A stretch of 21,218 nucleotides of DNA. Origin: a virus. The position numbers were made by a program, and so were the translations under genes. The stretch covers positions 1-21,218 of the IMG/VR virus record IMGVR_UViG_3300009182_000367. One strand, given 5' to 3'. Under the pieces are notes generated by a model that saw nothing but the letters and a program-made list of their open reading frames with translations, had not been told where the DNA came from and ran no database searches. This document shows, in pieces, positions 1-7,343 of the stretch (position 1 is its first letter; the number at the start of each line of letters is the position of its first letter).

Positions 1-1
1 A

Positions 2-838
2 CAAGTGCAGTCAAACGGCACTACCATCTTTACTAATACTAACGTCAGTGCGTCAGTAGGTTCAAAACGTGCATACGCAATATTTCCATATTTTCGTTCA
101 GTGTTGTTTATGAATGATTATGGTATTTATGCTTTAGTAGGTTCTACAACTTCAAAGTTGTCTGACCCATTAGACGGAATATTCCCTTACATAGACTTTA
201 CTAAACCTGTAAGTGCAGGCCAGGTGTTGTTAAACAACATTCTTTGTTCGGCCTTTAATTTCTATTACACAGGCGGTCAAGGTACTGTATCTACAAGCCG
301 GTATATACAAGCGGTATTCTTTGAAAAGAAATGGTTTTTTACCAGTGGAGATGCTGCACAGAAGTTTGTGACTTCGGCACCAGTTGGCGGTAAAATAAAT
401 TTATATGGCACAAACGGTACATCGTGTGTGCAAATGTATTCAAATACAACGAGTAATGTAAGTAGTTATGTGCAGACTGCTTTGATGCCAATGGGAGACC
501 CCATACGCACCAAGCAATCATTGAAGGTAGGTATTGAAGCAACTCTGACTTCAGGTGCAAGTGTAAGCGCTACTATTGACTCAGAGGCCGGAAGCCAAAC
601 AATACCATATTTGGCAGCAACAACATTTGTAACTTGGATTAATGCCAGTGGAGTAACAATACCTTGGACAAATAATTCAAATGCAACAGTAGGCTGGTCA
701 AGCGGTACAGGTTACACGTTATACAAGTCTGACGCATCAAACTGGGGAAAATACTTAGGAATGACAGTAACTTCAAACAGTGCTGCTTTCGTCATCAACG
801 GATTTGAGTTCGAGCATGAACTCAGAGTGAGGTTCTAA
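2..838 (+). CDS. Virion protein, C-terminal part (possible tail hub/stabilization protein)
   Basis: The frame is open from the first full codon of the window, so this is the 3' part of a longer gene. A GTG at position 5 is in frame but has no visible ribosome binding site and is probably internal. About 278 residues are visible. They are rich in Gly, Ser, Thr and aromatic residues, with short beta-strand patterns such as RSVLFMNDYGIYALVG near residue 30 and a Trp-Phe pair near 110. The last 80 residues look like a separate beta-sandwich ending in FEFEHELRVRF. The strand-turn pattern and the place just upstream of fibre genes resemble C-termini of podoviral hub or DNA-stabilization proteins that form beta-propellers. 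That identity is an inference from pattern memory; other virion or fibre proteins remain possible. The next gene starts 1 nt after the stop, so the two are probably co-translated. Confidence 0.45.
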   Translation, partial: QVQSNGTTIFTNTNVSASVGSKRAYAIFPYFRSVLFMNDYGIYALVGSTTSKLSDPLDGIFPYIDFTKPVSAGQVLLNNILCSAFNFYYTGGQGTVSTSRYIQAVFFEKKWFFTSGDAAQKFVTSAPVGGKINLYGTNGTSCVQMYSNTTSNVSSYVQTALMPMGDPIRTKQSLKVGIEATLTSGASVSATIDSEAGSQTIPYLAATTFVTWINASGVTIPWTNNSNATVGWSSGTGYTLYKSDASNWGKYLGMTVTSNSAAFVINGFEFEHELRVRF

Positions 839-839
839 A

Positions 840-1412
840 ATGGCTGTTCCATATACATTTGCTAACGCAACTACATCAATTCCCTTGTCGCAGTTGGACA
901 GCAATTTTGCCACCTCGATTACTCTGGGAAATACGTCAGTAGTATTGGGTAACACAGTTACAAGCATTGGTAATTTAACGCTTACTACTTCTACCTTAAC
1001 AAATACATCTGCAAGTAATGTCACTATAACTAACGTAGTTAGTGCCAACTTAGCATCTAACGCTACAGTTGATGGTACAAACAAAGTTGGATATTTAACG
1101 ATTCCACAAGATTTACAAACAGGTAATTACACCATTACTTTAGCGGATGCAGGCAAGCATATTTACTATGCAACCAATGCAGCAGCTACGTTTACGATAC
1201 CAAACAATGCAACCACAGCGTTTACTGTTGGTACAGCGGTGTCTTTTGTAAACCTGTCAAACACCAATGTCACTATTTCTATATCAACGGATACGATGTA
1301 TTTAGCCAATTCAGGCAATACAGCTAACCGTACTCTAGCAACTTATGGTTTAGCTTCCGCACTTAAAGTTGCAAACACTACCTGGATTATTTCTGGAGCA
1401 GGTTTGACATGA
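840..1412 (+). CDS. Short tail fibre-like protein
   Basis: A 190-residue protein that probably belongs to the adsorption apparatus. Its N-terminus (MAVPYTFANATTSIPLSQLDSN) is of a kind I recognise from many uncharacterised phage fibre proteins that attach to the tail. Residues 28-80 are low-complexity Asn/Thr/Ser/Val strands typical of trimeric beta-helical fibres. Residues 90-190 form a distinct end domain with strand pairs around residue 118 (FTIPNNATTAFTVG) and a terminal TTWIISGAGLT. The same type of W-I-S/T-G ending closes the longer fibre at 5197-6732, so both may carry a related C-terminal cap. The gene starts 1 nt after the upstream stop and overlaps the next gene by 4 nt (ATGA at 1409). 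The fibre nature is well supported by composition. Whether it binds receptor or only links other fibres is not known. Confidence 0.7.
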   Translation: MAVPYTFANATTSIPLSQLDSNFATSITLGNTSVVLGNTVTSIGNLTLTTSTLTNTSASNVTITNVVSANLASNATVDGTNKVGYLTIPQDLQTGNYTITLADAGKHIYYATNAAATFTIPNNATTAFTVGTAVSFVNLSNTNVTISISTDTMYLANSGNTANRTLATYGLASALKVANTTWIISGAGLT

Positions 1413-3052
1413 GTGGAATATTACAAATCCTCCTTGCCTCTTTGGGAAGCGGAACAAGCGCTACATATAATGTAGTTCAGGCATTTTATGGCAGTGGAAG
1501 CTGGACTGCGCCTACAGGTGTTACGTCAGTCAACTATTTGGTTGTGGGTGGTGGAGGTGGTGGTGGTAGCGGAATTAACGGAGCCAACAATGGTGGTGGA
1601 GGTGGAGCAGGCGGGTATTTAGCAGGAACAAATCTTTCAGTAACAGCAGGAACAACTTATACCGTCACTGTTGGTGGTGGTGGTGCTGCTGGCCAAGAAG
1701 TTGCAAACGGTAATGGTACAAACGGAACAAGCTCAACCTTTAGCACTATAACTGCTGCTGGTGGTGGTTATGGAGCATATTCAAGCAATGCCGGTGGTGC
1801 TGGAGGTTGTGGCGGTGGTGCTGGCGGCAGTAGCGCAACCGGAGGCACTGGAAATACTCCTAGTACTTCACCTTCACAGGGTAATAATGGTGCTGGTGGC
1901 ACAGCAGGTGGAAATTCATCAGGTGGAGGTGGAGGTGGAGCAGGAAGTGCGGGGACAGCAGGAACTAGCGTAGGCGGCGCTGGAGGGAATGGAACCGCAA
2001 CTACTATATCTGGCTCATCTGTTACTTATGCAGGCGGTGGTGCAGGCGGTGGTGGAAGTAGCGGTTCAGGCAACCCCGGTGGTACTGGTGGTGGTGGTAA
2101 AGGGGGGACAAGCGTATTCCTCGCTACAAATGGAAGCGCAAATCTTGGTGGTGGAGGCGGGGGAGGATGGGGAGGAACTCCGTATGTTTCAGGAGGAATT
2201 GGCGGTTCCGGTGTTGTTATTATTACTTATTCCTATACGCGTACTTCAAATCAAATTTTCTCTTTTTATGGTTCAGGCACTTTAACAATACCCTCAGGCG
2301 TTACATCTGTTCAATATTTGGTATTAGGGGGTGGGGGTGGGGGTGGTGCTTTTTCAACTTCTTCTGCATCATTTGGTGGAGGAGGAGGTGCTGGAGGGTT
2401 TAGAACCGGTACTGGATTATCAGTTACGGCAGGGACCACATACACAATTACTGTTGGTGCTGGTGGAACAACCCAAACAAATGGTGGTGATTCAACCTTT
2501 TTAACTATCACTTCAACCGGTGGAGGCGCAGGGGCAAATGGAACCAATGCGCCATCTGGCGGCACAACCGGCGCTAATGGCGGTTGTGGTGGTGGTGGTG
2601 GTGCAATTGACCCATTTACGGCTGGAGGAACTGGAAACACACCATCTACCTCACCAAGCCAAGGGTTTAGTGGAGCTAACGGCGTTGTATATAATGATAT
2701 TACTCGTTCTGCTGGAGGTGGTGGTGGTGCGGGTGGAGCAGCGCCTGCTGCGCCTAGTACCGCTGGTGGCGCAGGTGGACCCGGGGCAGCATCTACAATC
2801 ACAGGTTCATCAGTAACCTATGGCGGTGGTGGTGGCGGTAGTGCAGACGCACGAAGCAGCATGACTGCTGGTCCCGGCGGTTCAGGAGGTGGAGGTAGTG
2901 GCGCTACGTTTGGCGCTACTCCGGGTACTGCTCCAACAAATGCTACCGGGGTAGGTTCTGGTGGAGGAGCTGGAATATCTAACAGTACAAATCAAAATTT
3001 ACCCGGAGCAAAAGGTTATTCAGGCATAGTAATTATCAAGTTTGAACAGTAA
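1409..3052 (+). CDS. Glycine-rich phage adhesin with two tandem copies
   Basis: A 547-residue protein made of two diverged copies, roughly residues 26-280 and 286-547. Each copy starts with FYGSG, a short strand region (VTSV-YLV), a run of seven to eight glycines, then LSVTAGTTYT, many GGG-rich loops, a shared GTGNTPSTSPSQG segment, a GSSVTY segment and a closing V-I-I strand. This is the layout of the phage glycine-rich domain proteins found at receptor-binding positions. Polyglycine-rich adhesins such as T-even-like gp38 fold as sandwiches of polyglycine-II helices and bind outer membrane receptors, so a similar fold is plausible but inferred. No signal peptide or enzyme motif is seen. The start overlaps the upstream gene by 4 nt, and the stop overlaps the oxygenase start by one base (TAATG at 3050-3054). 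Long ORFs in other frames here are by-products of the GGN codons. Confidence 0.75.
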   Translation: MSGILQILLASLGSGTSATYNVVQAFYGSGSWTAPTGVTSVNYLVVGGGGGGGSGINGANNGGGGGAGGYLAGTNLSVTAGTTYTVTVGGGGAAGQEVANGNGTNGTSSTFSTITAAGGGYGAYSSNAGGAGGCGGGAGGSSATGGTGNTPSTSPSQGNNGAGGTAGGNSSGGGGGGAGSAGTAGTSVGGAGGNGTATTISGSSVTYAGGGAGGGGSSGSGNPGGTGGGGKGGTSVFLATNGSANLGGGGGGGWGGTPYVSGGIGGSGVVIITYSYTRTSNQIFSFYGSGTLTIPSGVTSVQYLVLGGGGGGGAFSTSSASFGGGGGAGGFRTGTGLSVTAGTTYTITVGAGGTTQTNGGDSTFLTITSTGGGAGANGTNAPSGGTTGANGGCGGGGGAIDPFTAGGTGNTPSTSPSQGFSGANGVVYNDITRSAGGGGGAGGAAPAAPSTAGGAGGPGAASTITGSSVTYGGGGGGSADARSSMTAGPGGSGGGGSGATFGATPGTAPTNATGVGSGGGAGISNSTNQNLPGAKGYSGIVIIKFEQ

Positions 3053-3564
3053 TGGATAATTTATTGTTAGTTGAAAACATTTTAAGCAACAAACAGTGTG
3101 ACGAATTAATAGACAAATTTTCAACTAACTTAAATTATTTAGAACTTGATAGCCATTTAAATTATGGTTTTTATGATGCAGTAAATGGAAGTTGTAGTCT
3201 TTTAGATGAGTTGAAAATTAATCTTGTAGAAAGATACAAAGAAAAATTTCCAGCTATAAACATGACAAACGATAAGTGGACGGTAGAGTCATGGAGATTC
3301 AAACATTTCCCGCCCAATTATTGTTTTAAAGATTGGCATCAAGAACATACTACAAAGTATAGTTTCGCTATAGCTGCAATTTTAGTTTATCTTTCAAACC
3401 ATGATTGTGGAACAGAGTTTTATGCAACAGGAGAAGTAATTAAATCCAGAAAAGGTAGAGCGATTATGTTTCCGGCTTTTTGGACTCATACCCATAGAGG
3501 GCAACTTTGTCCAGACCAAAAAGACAGATACATAATGTCAGCGTATATTAATTTGCTTGGGTAA
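3052..3564 (+). CDS. 2OG-Fe(II) oxygenase, prolyl 4-hydroxylase-like
   Basis: A 170-residue single-domain enzyme of the 2-oxoglutarate and iron(II)-dependent dioxygenase superfamily. Such enzymes hydroxylate proteins, nucleic acids or small molecules with O2 and 2-oxoglutarate. The iron site is visible as H96-x-E98 in the segment DWHQEH and a distal histidine (H146 or H148) in FWTHTHRG. R159 in QKDRYIMSAY is the expected 2-oxoglutarate anchor. A GTEFY strand at 120-124 and GRAIMFP at 136-141 complete the double-stranded beta-helix pattern. The length fits a bare catalytic core. Its start codon overlaps the stop of the glycine-rich adhesin by one base, so it is probably translationally coupled to it. 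Phages often carry such genes near tail fibres, with unknown substrate. Modification of a virion protein is an attractive guess; a metabolic or host-directed role cannot be excluded. Confidence 0.85.
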   Translation: MDNLLLVENILSNKQCDELIDKFSTNLNYLELDSHLNYGFYDAVNGSCSLLDELKINLVERYKEKFPAINMTNDKWTVESWRFKHFPPNYCFKDWHQEHTTKYSFAIAAILVYLSNHDCGTEFYATGEVIKSRKGRAIMFPAFWTHTHRGQLCPDQKDRYIMSAYINLLG

Positions 3565-3578
3565 CGAAGGGGATATAG

Positions 3579-3833
3579 ATGAAAAGCAAGTTTTATCGGT
3601 TGTTTGGTATAAACGTGGCGGTTGAATTATTGCGACCTGGAGCTAAATGGGAATATAACGGTCAGCAATTTACACGTTGGGAAGATTCAAGACCTTGTCC
3701 AAGTGTTGAAGAAGTAAATGATGTTATGGAAAAGATTATGAAGTTTGAAGAATCTATTCCAACTTTGTTTACCGAAGAACAGTTAGCAAAAATGAAACAG
3801 CAAGAAGAAGATTTTGAGCGGGCGATTGCATGA
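3579..3833 (+). CDS. Small conserved phage protein, unknown function
   Basis: An 84-residue protein with no recognised catalytic motif. It begins MKSKFYRLFGINVAVELLRPGAKW, continues with a Phe-Thr-Arg-Trp-Glu segment near residue 31 and a Pro-Cys-Pro-Ser turn, and ends in an acidic alpha-helical tail with repeated Glu, Lys and Gln. I recognise this type of small protein from fibre regions of environmental phages but know no function for it. The start at 3579 has a good ribosome binding site (AAGGGG about 7 nt upstream). Its end overlaps the second oxygenase by 4 nt (ATGA). The position between two oxygenases makes a link to fibre assembly or modification possible but unproven. Confidence 0.7.
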   Translation: MKSKFYRLFGINVAVELLRPGAKWEYNGQQFTRWEDSRPCPSVEEVNDVMEKIMKFEESIPTLFTEEQLAKMKQQEEDFERAIA

Positions 3834-4432
3834 GAACAGAAAATTTGTTTCCAACTCCTGTAAGTTTTTTTGAGTATGGTTCATTTACAGAAGATGAACT
3901 AAAGTTTATTAAAGAGTTACCTGTAAGGCCTAATGACGGGAATAGAACAAGCGAAGATAGCTATTTATTTAAACAGAAAGAACTATCTGCAATTTATGAG
4001 TTTTGTTTAAGGTCGACAGAGGAATACCTTGCGTCTATTTATGCGCCAAGAGAAAAGGTAAAACCTTACATAACTCAATCTTGGACAAACTACGCTACCA
4101 AAGGTGAGTTTCATCATAGGCATCAACATGCAAATAGTATTGTTTCTGGTGTGTTGTACATACAAGCTCAAGAAAACACAGACAAGATTTATTTTTACAA
4201 AAACGAATATCAACCCATTAAGATTCCTACTGAAACGTATAATCCATACAATTCAGAATCTTGGTGGTTAAGCGTTAAAACAGGTCAATTAATAATGTTT
4301 CCTTCTGATTTAACGCATAGCGTTCAAACGATTGAAACAGACGAAACAAGAATTAGTCTTGCATTTAACACGTTTTTAACGGGTTATTTAGGCGATGAAA
4401 AACAACTTACTGGGTTGCATTTAGGAGCATAA
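3830..4432 (+). CDS. 2OG-Fe(II) oxygenase, TIGR02466-like
   Basis: A 200-residue protein of the 2-oxoglutarate/Fe(II) oxygenase superfamily, of the group I know as TIGR02466. The start (LFPTPV near residue 6), a Trp-x-Asn-x-Tyr strand at 85-89, HRHQHAN at 97-102 followed by SGVLYIQA, and IMFPSDLTHSVQ at 155-166 are the family hallmarks. R174 in DETRISLAFN is the 2-oxoglutarate anchor, and H163 the distal metal ligand. The proximal motif reads H98-x-H100, where the superfamily norm is H-x-D/E, which is notable though possibly normal for this group. It is not close in sequence to the oxygenase at 3052-3564, so the two were probably acquired separately and may have different substrates. The ATGA overlap with the upstream gene suggests coupling. 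Substrate unknown. Confidence 0.82.
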   Translation: MRTENLFPTPVSFFEYGSFTEDELKFIKELPVRPNDGNRTSEDSYLFKQKELSAIYEFCLRSTEEYLASIYAPREKVKPYITQSWTNYATKGEFHHRHQHANSIVSGVLYIQAQENTDKIYFYKNEYQPIKIPTETYNPYNSESWWLSVKTGQLIMFPSDLTHSVQTIETDETRISLAFNTFLTGYLGDEKQLTGLHLGA

Positions 4433-4433
4433 C

Positions 4434-4847
4434 ATGGCGCATTTTGCACAAATTAATGAAAATAACATTGTTGTCCAGGTTATTCGTGTAAACACAGAGG
4501 ACACATCAGATGCTTCTGGTGTTGAGAAAGACCATATTGGGTCAGCGTTTTGCGAGCGTTTGCTTGGGGGGACTTGGATTCGAACAAGTTTTAACACAAG
4601 AGCAAACAAACATTCAGAAGGTGGAATTCCTTTGCGTGGAAACTACGCAGGTATAGGTTACATTTATGACTCAACACATGACGTGTTTTATCCACCTTCT
4701 CCCTTTCCTAGCTGGACTATTTCAGCAGCTACTAATTGGACTTGGGAAGCACCTACATCTATGCCTACGGATGGTAAGTGGTATTCATGGAATGAAGAAA
4801 CAAAAGTTTGGATTGAACAACCTGCACTGACTACTACACAGGTGTAA
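4434..4847 (+). CDS. Small phage protein of fibre region, unknown function
   Basis: A 137-residue protein beginning MAHFAQINENNIVVQVIRV, a start I recognise from many cyanophage-like and pelagiphage-like hypothetical proteins close to tail fibre genes. The middle carries LLGGTWIRTSFN and GNYAGIGYIYD segments. The last third is rich in Trp, Pro and Thr with a repeated W-x-W-x-x-P style, ending near KWYSWNEETKVWIEQ. The composition suggests a small beta-rich virion or host-recognition protein, but no function is established. The start has an AGGAG ribosome binding site inside the end of the upstream gene. Confidence 0.75.
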   Translation: MAHFAQINENNIVVQVIRVNTEDTSDASGVEKDHIGSAFCERLLGGTWIRTSFNTRANKHSEGGIPLRGNYAGIGYIYDSTHDVFYPPSPFPSWTISAATNWTWEAPTSMPTDGKWYSWNEETKVWIEQPALTTTQV

Positions 4848-4849
4848 AC

Positions 4850-5188
4850 ATGGCTATTAACTCGGCGTTTACACCTACTGGAAACACGGTTGTAATTATC
4901 GTTACAACCAATGCTTCCACACCTGTACAGTGTGTGACAAACGGCGCAGCAAGCAATCAATATCGTATAATCAACGCATCGGGTTCTAACGGTGTGTTTT
5001 TGTCGTATTCGCAGACTTCTGCTAATGCTACAACTAACTGTGTAATACCTACGGCAAATGCTTCAACAACTACGTTGTACATTTTGCCTAATACCGATGA
5101 GATAATTACTTTTGTGCCGTTAGCTTACTTTGCGGCAATAGGACAGGGGACTGCCACTCTTTACATCGTGCCTGGCGATGGTATGTGA
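4850..5188 (+). CDS. Small beta-rich virion-like protein, paralogue of the protein at 14000-14356
   Basis: A 112-residue protein without enzyme motifs, made of alternating hydrophobic strands and Asn/Ala/Thr-rich turns and ending in YIVPGDGM. It aligns with the 118-residue protein encoded at 14000-14356. Both start MA-x-N-x-AF, have VTT near residue 18, an Asn-Gln pair near 35, a Cys-x-(I/V)-P strand near 65-70, an Ile/Leu-Pro strand and an end in PG-(D/E)-G. The overall pattern recalls small capsid decoration or surface proteins, but this is inference. The gene starts 2 nt after the previous stop, and the next gene begins 8 nt after its own. Confidence 0.7.
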   Translation: MAINSAFTPTGNTVVIIVTTNASTPVQCVTNGAASNQYRIINASGSNGVFLSYSQTSANATTNCVIPTANASTTTLYILPNTDEIITFVPLAYFAAIGQGTATLYIVPGDGM

Positions 5189-5196
5189 GGTAAAAA

Positions 5197-6732
5197 ATGT
5201 TAAAGGCGTTAGGGGCGCAAAGTTCAGTAACAGGCCAACTATCCTATCAAGGTACTTGGAACGCAAGCACTAACAACCCTACTCTTACGTCTAGTGTAGG
5301 CGTAGCTAACCAGTATTACGTTGTATCCACTGCTGGTAGCACAAATCTAAACGGAATTACTTCTTGGTCGGTAGGCGATTGGGCCATCTTCAATGGCACT
5401 GCATGGCAAAAAGTCTTGGGTGGTACTACTGAGTCTTTTGCCAACCTGACCGTTACAGGCTTGACCGGGTATATGTATGCCAACGGTACAAGCCAAGTTA
5501 CAGCGGCCACGACCATTCCTGTTGCAAGCGTTACAGGTGCAGTGCCGAATACAGTAAATGTTATAGCTGGAACAGGGTTATCTGGTGGCGGTGCTTTAAC
5601 TGGTAATGTCACTATCACTAATGCTGGTGTGACGGCGTTCAATACCAGAACAGGTAACGTCACTCTATCAAATACTGATGTTATTACGGCACTAGGTTAT
5701 ACACCTGGAACTGGTAATGGAACAGTTAGTAGCATCACGGCTGGAACAGGTTTAACCGGCGGCACAATCACCACTTCTGGCACAATTGCTTTAGCTAACA
5801 CAGCAGTCACGGCCGGAACGTATGGCAGCAACACGACTGTTGCTCAAATTACGATTGATGCACAGGGCAGGATTACGGCAGCCAGCAACGTCACGATTAC
5901 GGGTGGCGGGGGTAACGCTGCACCTAGCCCTTACAACAACTATGTTGCTACAGCCAATATTTCTGTATCGGCTAACATTGGTGCGTTCTCTTATGGCACC
6001 CTAACTTACTCTGACGTCAACATAGTCGCTTCGTATGCAAATAGCGTAAACAATTATTCTCAAATAATTTTTCAGAACGCGAGTGCCGGTGGAAATGCGT
6101 CAGTAGACTTTATTGTTAGTAACAACCTTGGAACCGCAAGCAACTACTACGGTGACTTTGGTATTAACAGTTCTAACTTTAATGCCACACCTGGCTCTAT
6201 TGGCTTGCCGAACGCAACCTATTTGTATTCTCAGGGTGGAGATTTAGTTATAGGAAGTGCTTCTGCCAACGCTGTTCACTTTTTGGCTAACTCATCTGTA
6301 ACTGATTCGTTTGTTGTAAACAGCAATAACCTATCTTTCTTTTATGGACAGGCCAAGAACCTAGTTACTATTACGGCAGGTAACACAATTGGATGGACTA
6401 ATACCGCGGTAGTCTTAATTGCTTGGACTAATAACGTAGCGGCCAACGTGGTTTGGACTTCATCAACATATACCGCCAAGATTAGTGATTACACAATACT
6501 GTCTAACGCATCTGTGCTTAGTTCAATTCAATTGCCAACAGCAGTAGGGGTGTTAGGTCAAGAATACGTTATTAAGAAAACAGATACATCCGGAACCGCT
6601 TTGACAGTTTCTACAACATCATCACAAACCATTGATGGTGCAACAACGTATAGCCTGCCTGCTCAATATAATGGCGTGAAAGTGCAGTCAGATAATGCAA
6701 ACTGGTGGATAACTGGAACTTGGACCCTCTAA
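5197..6732 (+). CDS. Tail fibre protein
   Basis: A 511-residue fibre protein. Residues 1-85 form a head domain with Trp-rich strands (GTWNAST, SWSVGDWAIFNG), of the kind placed at fibre N-termini. Residues 115-240 hold fibre repeats: AGTGLSGGGALTGN and AGTGLTGGTITTSGT, each followed by Thr/Asn/Val strands, as in long tail fibres. A GALGYTP-like ITALGYTPG segment sits near residue 165 and an AQGRITAASN segment near 225. Residues 245-430 are beta-rich. The last 80 residues form a recognisable end cap with IQLPTAVGVLGQEYVIKK, QTIDGATTYSLP and a final NWWITGTWTL. Receptor binding by the C-terminal half is inferred. The start has a GAGGT ribosome binding site. The stop overlaps the next start (TAATG at 6730-6734). 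Confidence 0.85.
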   Translation: MLKALGAQSSVTGQLSYQGTWNASTNNPTLTSSVGVANQYYVVSTAGSTNLNGITSWSVGDWAIFNGTAWQKVLGGTTESFANLTVTGLTGYMYANGTSQVTAATTIPVASVTGAVPNTVNVIAGTGLSGGGALTGNVTITNAGVTAFNTRTGNVTLSNTDVITALGYTPGTGNGTVSSITAGTGLTGGTITTSGTIALANTAVTAGTYGSNTTVAQITIDAQGRITAASNVTITGGGGNAAPSPYNNYVATANISVSANIGAFSYGTLTYSDVNIVASYANSVNNYSQIIFQNASAGGNASVDFIVSNNLGTASNYYGDFGINSSNFNATPGSIGLPNATYLYSQGGDLVIGSASANAVHFLANSSVTDSFVVNSNNLSFFYGQAKNLVTITAGNTIGWTNTAVVLIAWTNNVAANVVWTSSTYTAKISDYTILSNASVLSSIQLPTAVGVLGQEYVIKKTDTSGTALTVSTTSSQTIDGATTYSLPAQYNGVKVQSDNANWWITGTWTL

Positions 6733-6953
6733 TGGAAAACCAGCAACTCTTTGACATACTTATTACTCTAGCTGGTGTTCTTGCAGGTTGGATGTTTAAC
6801 AACCTAGTTAAAGATGTAAAGACTATTAGTGATGATTTAAAAGACTTGCCTCATGTATATCTGATGAAAGAGGACTACAAGACTGATATATCAGACATTA
6901 AATTGATGTTGAACAGAATATTTGAATTGTTGGATAAGAAGGCTGATAAGTAA
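6732..6953 (+). CDS. Small membrane protein with one TM segment and a coiled-coil tail
   Basis: A 73-residue protein starting at the ATG that overlaps the fibre stop. An in-frame upstream ATG at 6705 would extend it into the fibre gene and has no better signal. Residues 6-25 (DILITLAGVLAGWMFNNLV) form one membrane segment. The rest is charged and helical with spaced Leu/Ile (ISDDLKDL, ISDIKLMLNRIFELLDKK), suggesting a coiled coil. I recognise the type from many phages, where it is hypothetical. The topology (N-terminal TM, soluble coil) fits an accessory lysis or virion-membrane protein, and it differs from XhlA, whose TM is C-terminal. Function unproven. Confidence 0.75.
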   Translation: MENQQLFDILITLAGVLAGWMFNNLVKDVKTISDDLKDLPHVYLMKEDYKTDISDIKLMLNRIFELLDKKADK

Positions 6954-7294
6954 TGGATTGGGACGCCATTTCCTACGTCAAATTTGGTGACAAGGATAGT
7001 TTAGGCGTGTTTTTGTTTGAAAACGGCATACAACACCAGCGTTTTAGGGATATTTTCCATGCTAAAGGCGTTCAAGTGCCTGCATACCCTATTACAGATG
7101 CCGCTACAGAGAACCTAGACGATTGGTTATTAGCGCATCAGGACGAGCATCAGAGCTTTGCAAACCTGTTAAGTTTGGACAATCCGTTCAATATGTTGGA
7201 CGTAGATTGGAACGTAGAAGATGACTTTTACGATTGGGTAGCGAGTCATTATTATATTCATGAGCAGATTGCGGCGGCTTTAAAAATCACTTAA
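6953..7294 (+). CDS. Small acidic phage protein, unknown function
   Basis: A 113-residue soluble protein overlapping the upstream stop by one base (TAATG at 6951-6955). It is rich in Asp, Glu, Trp and His, with a central LDDWLLAHQDEHQSFANLL helix at about residues 55-73 and DFYDWVASHYYIHEQIAAAL at the end. Proteins of this kind are common in structural regions of environmental phages, and I know no assigned function. The paired His-rich helices could suggest metal binding, but the spacing matches no motif that I recognise. It is the last gene before a 49-nt gap and the large virion proteins. Confidence 0.7.
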   Translation: MDWDAISYVKFGDKDSLGVFLFENGIQHQRFRDIFHAKGVQVPAYPITDAATENLDDWLLAHQDEHQSFANLLSLDNPFNMLDVDWNVEDDFYDWVASHYYIHEQIAAALKIT

Positions 7295-7313
7295 GACCAC
7301 CCCAAAGAAAAGA

Positions 7314-7333
7314 TATTGTTGCACCGCACAATA
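7314..7333. other. Small inverted repeat in the gap before the large virion genes
   Basis: The bases TATTG at 7314-7318 pair with CAATA at 7329-7333. TGC (7320-7322) can pair with GCA (7326-7328) around a bulged T, giving a short hairpin with an ACC loop. It lies in one of the few intergenic gaps on the plus strand, 10 nt before the start at 7344. No T-run follows on either side, so it is a poor rho-independent terminator. It may be an RNA processing or translation signal, or chance. Confidence 0.3.
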
Positions 7334-7343
7334 AGGGAATGAG

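Noticed and set aside
773-1084. 103-residue minus-strand ORF opposite the short fibre
   Set aside because: It is antisense to Thr/Asn-rich fibre codons, with no ribosome binding site and no neighbours on that strand.
1761-2403. Three overlapping plus-strand ORFs (Val/Glu-rich or Cys/Trp-rich) in the adhesin
   Set aside because: They arise from shifted reading of GGT and GGA repeats. The adhesin frame explains the DNA.
2311-2802. 163-residue proline-rich ORF on the minus strand within the glycine-rich adhesin
   Set aside because: It is the antisense of GGN glycine codons, which read as Pro, Ala or Thr. No start signal or independent protein features are seen.
1540-3000. GGT-rich DNA that could be taken for a tandem DNA repeat
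   Set aside because: Spacing is irregular and coding for polyglycine explains it. There are no direct repeats with fixed unit or CRISPR spacing.
5316-5663. 115-residue minus-strand ORF opposite the long fibre
   Set aside because: It is a shadow of repetitive fibre codons. The plus strand frame is well supported.
7295-7343. Hairpin in the gap considered as a rho-independent terminator
   Set aside because: The stem is short and no T-run follows. It is listed only as a small inverted repeat.
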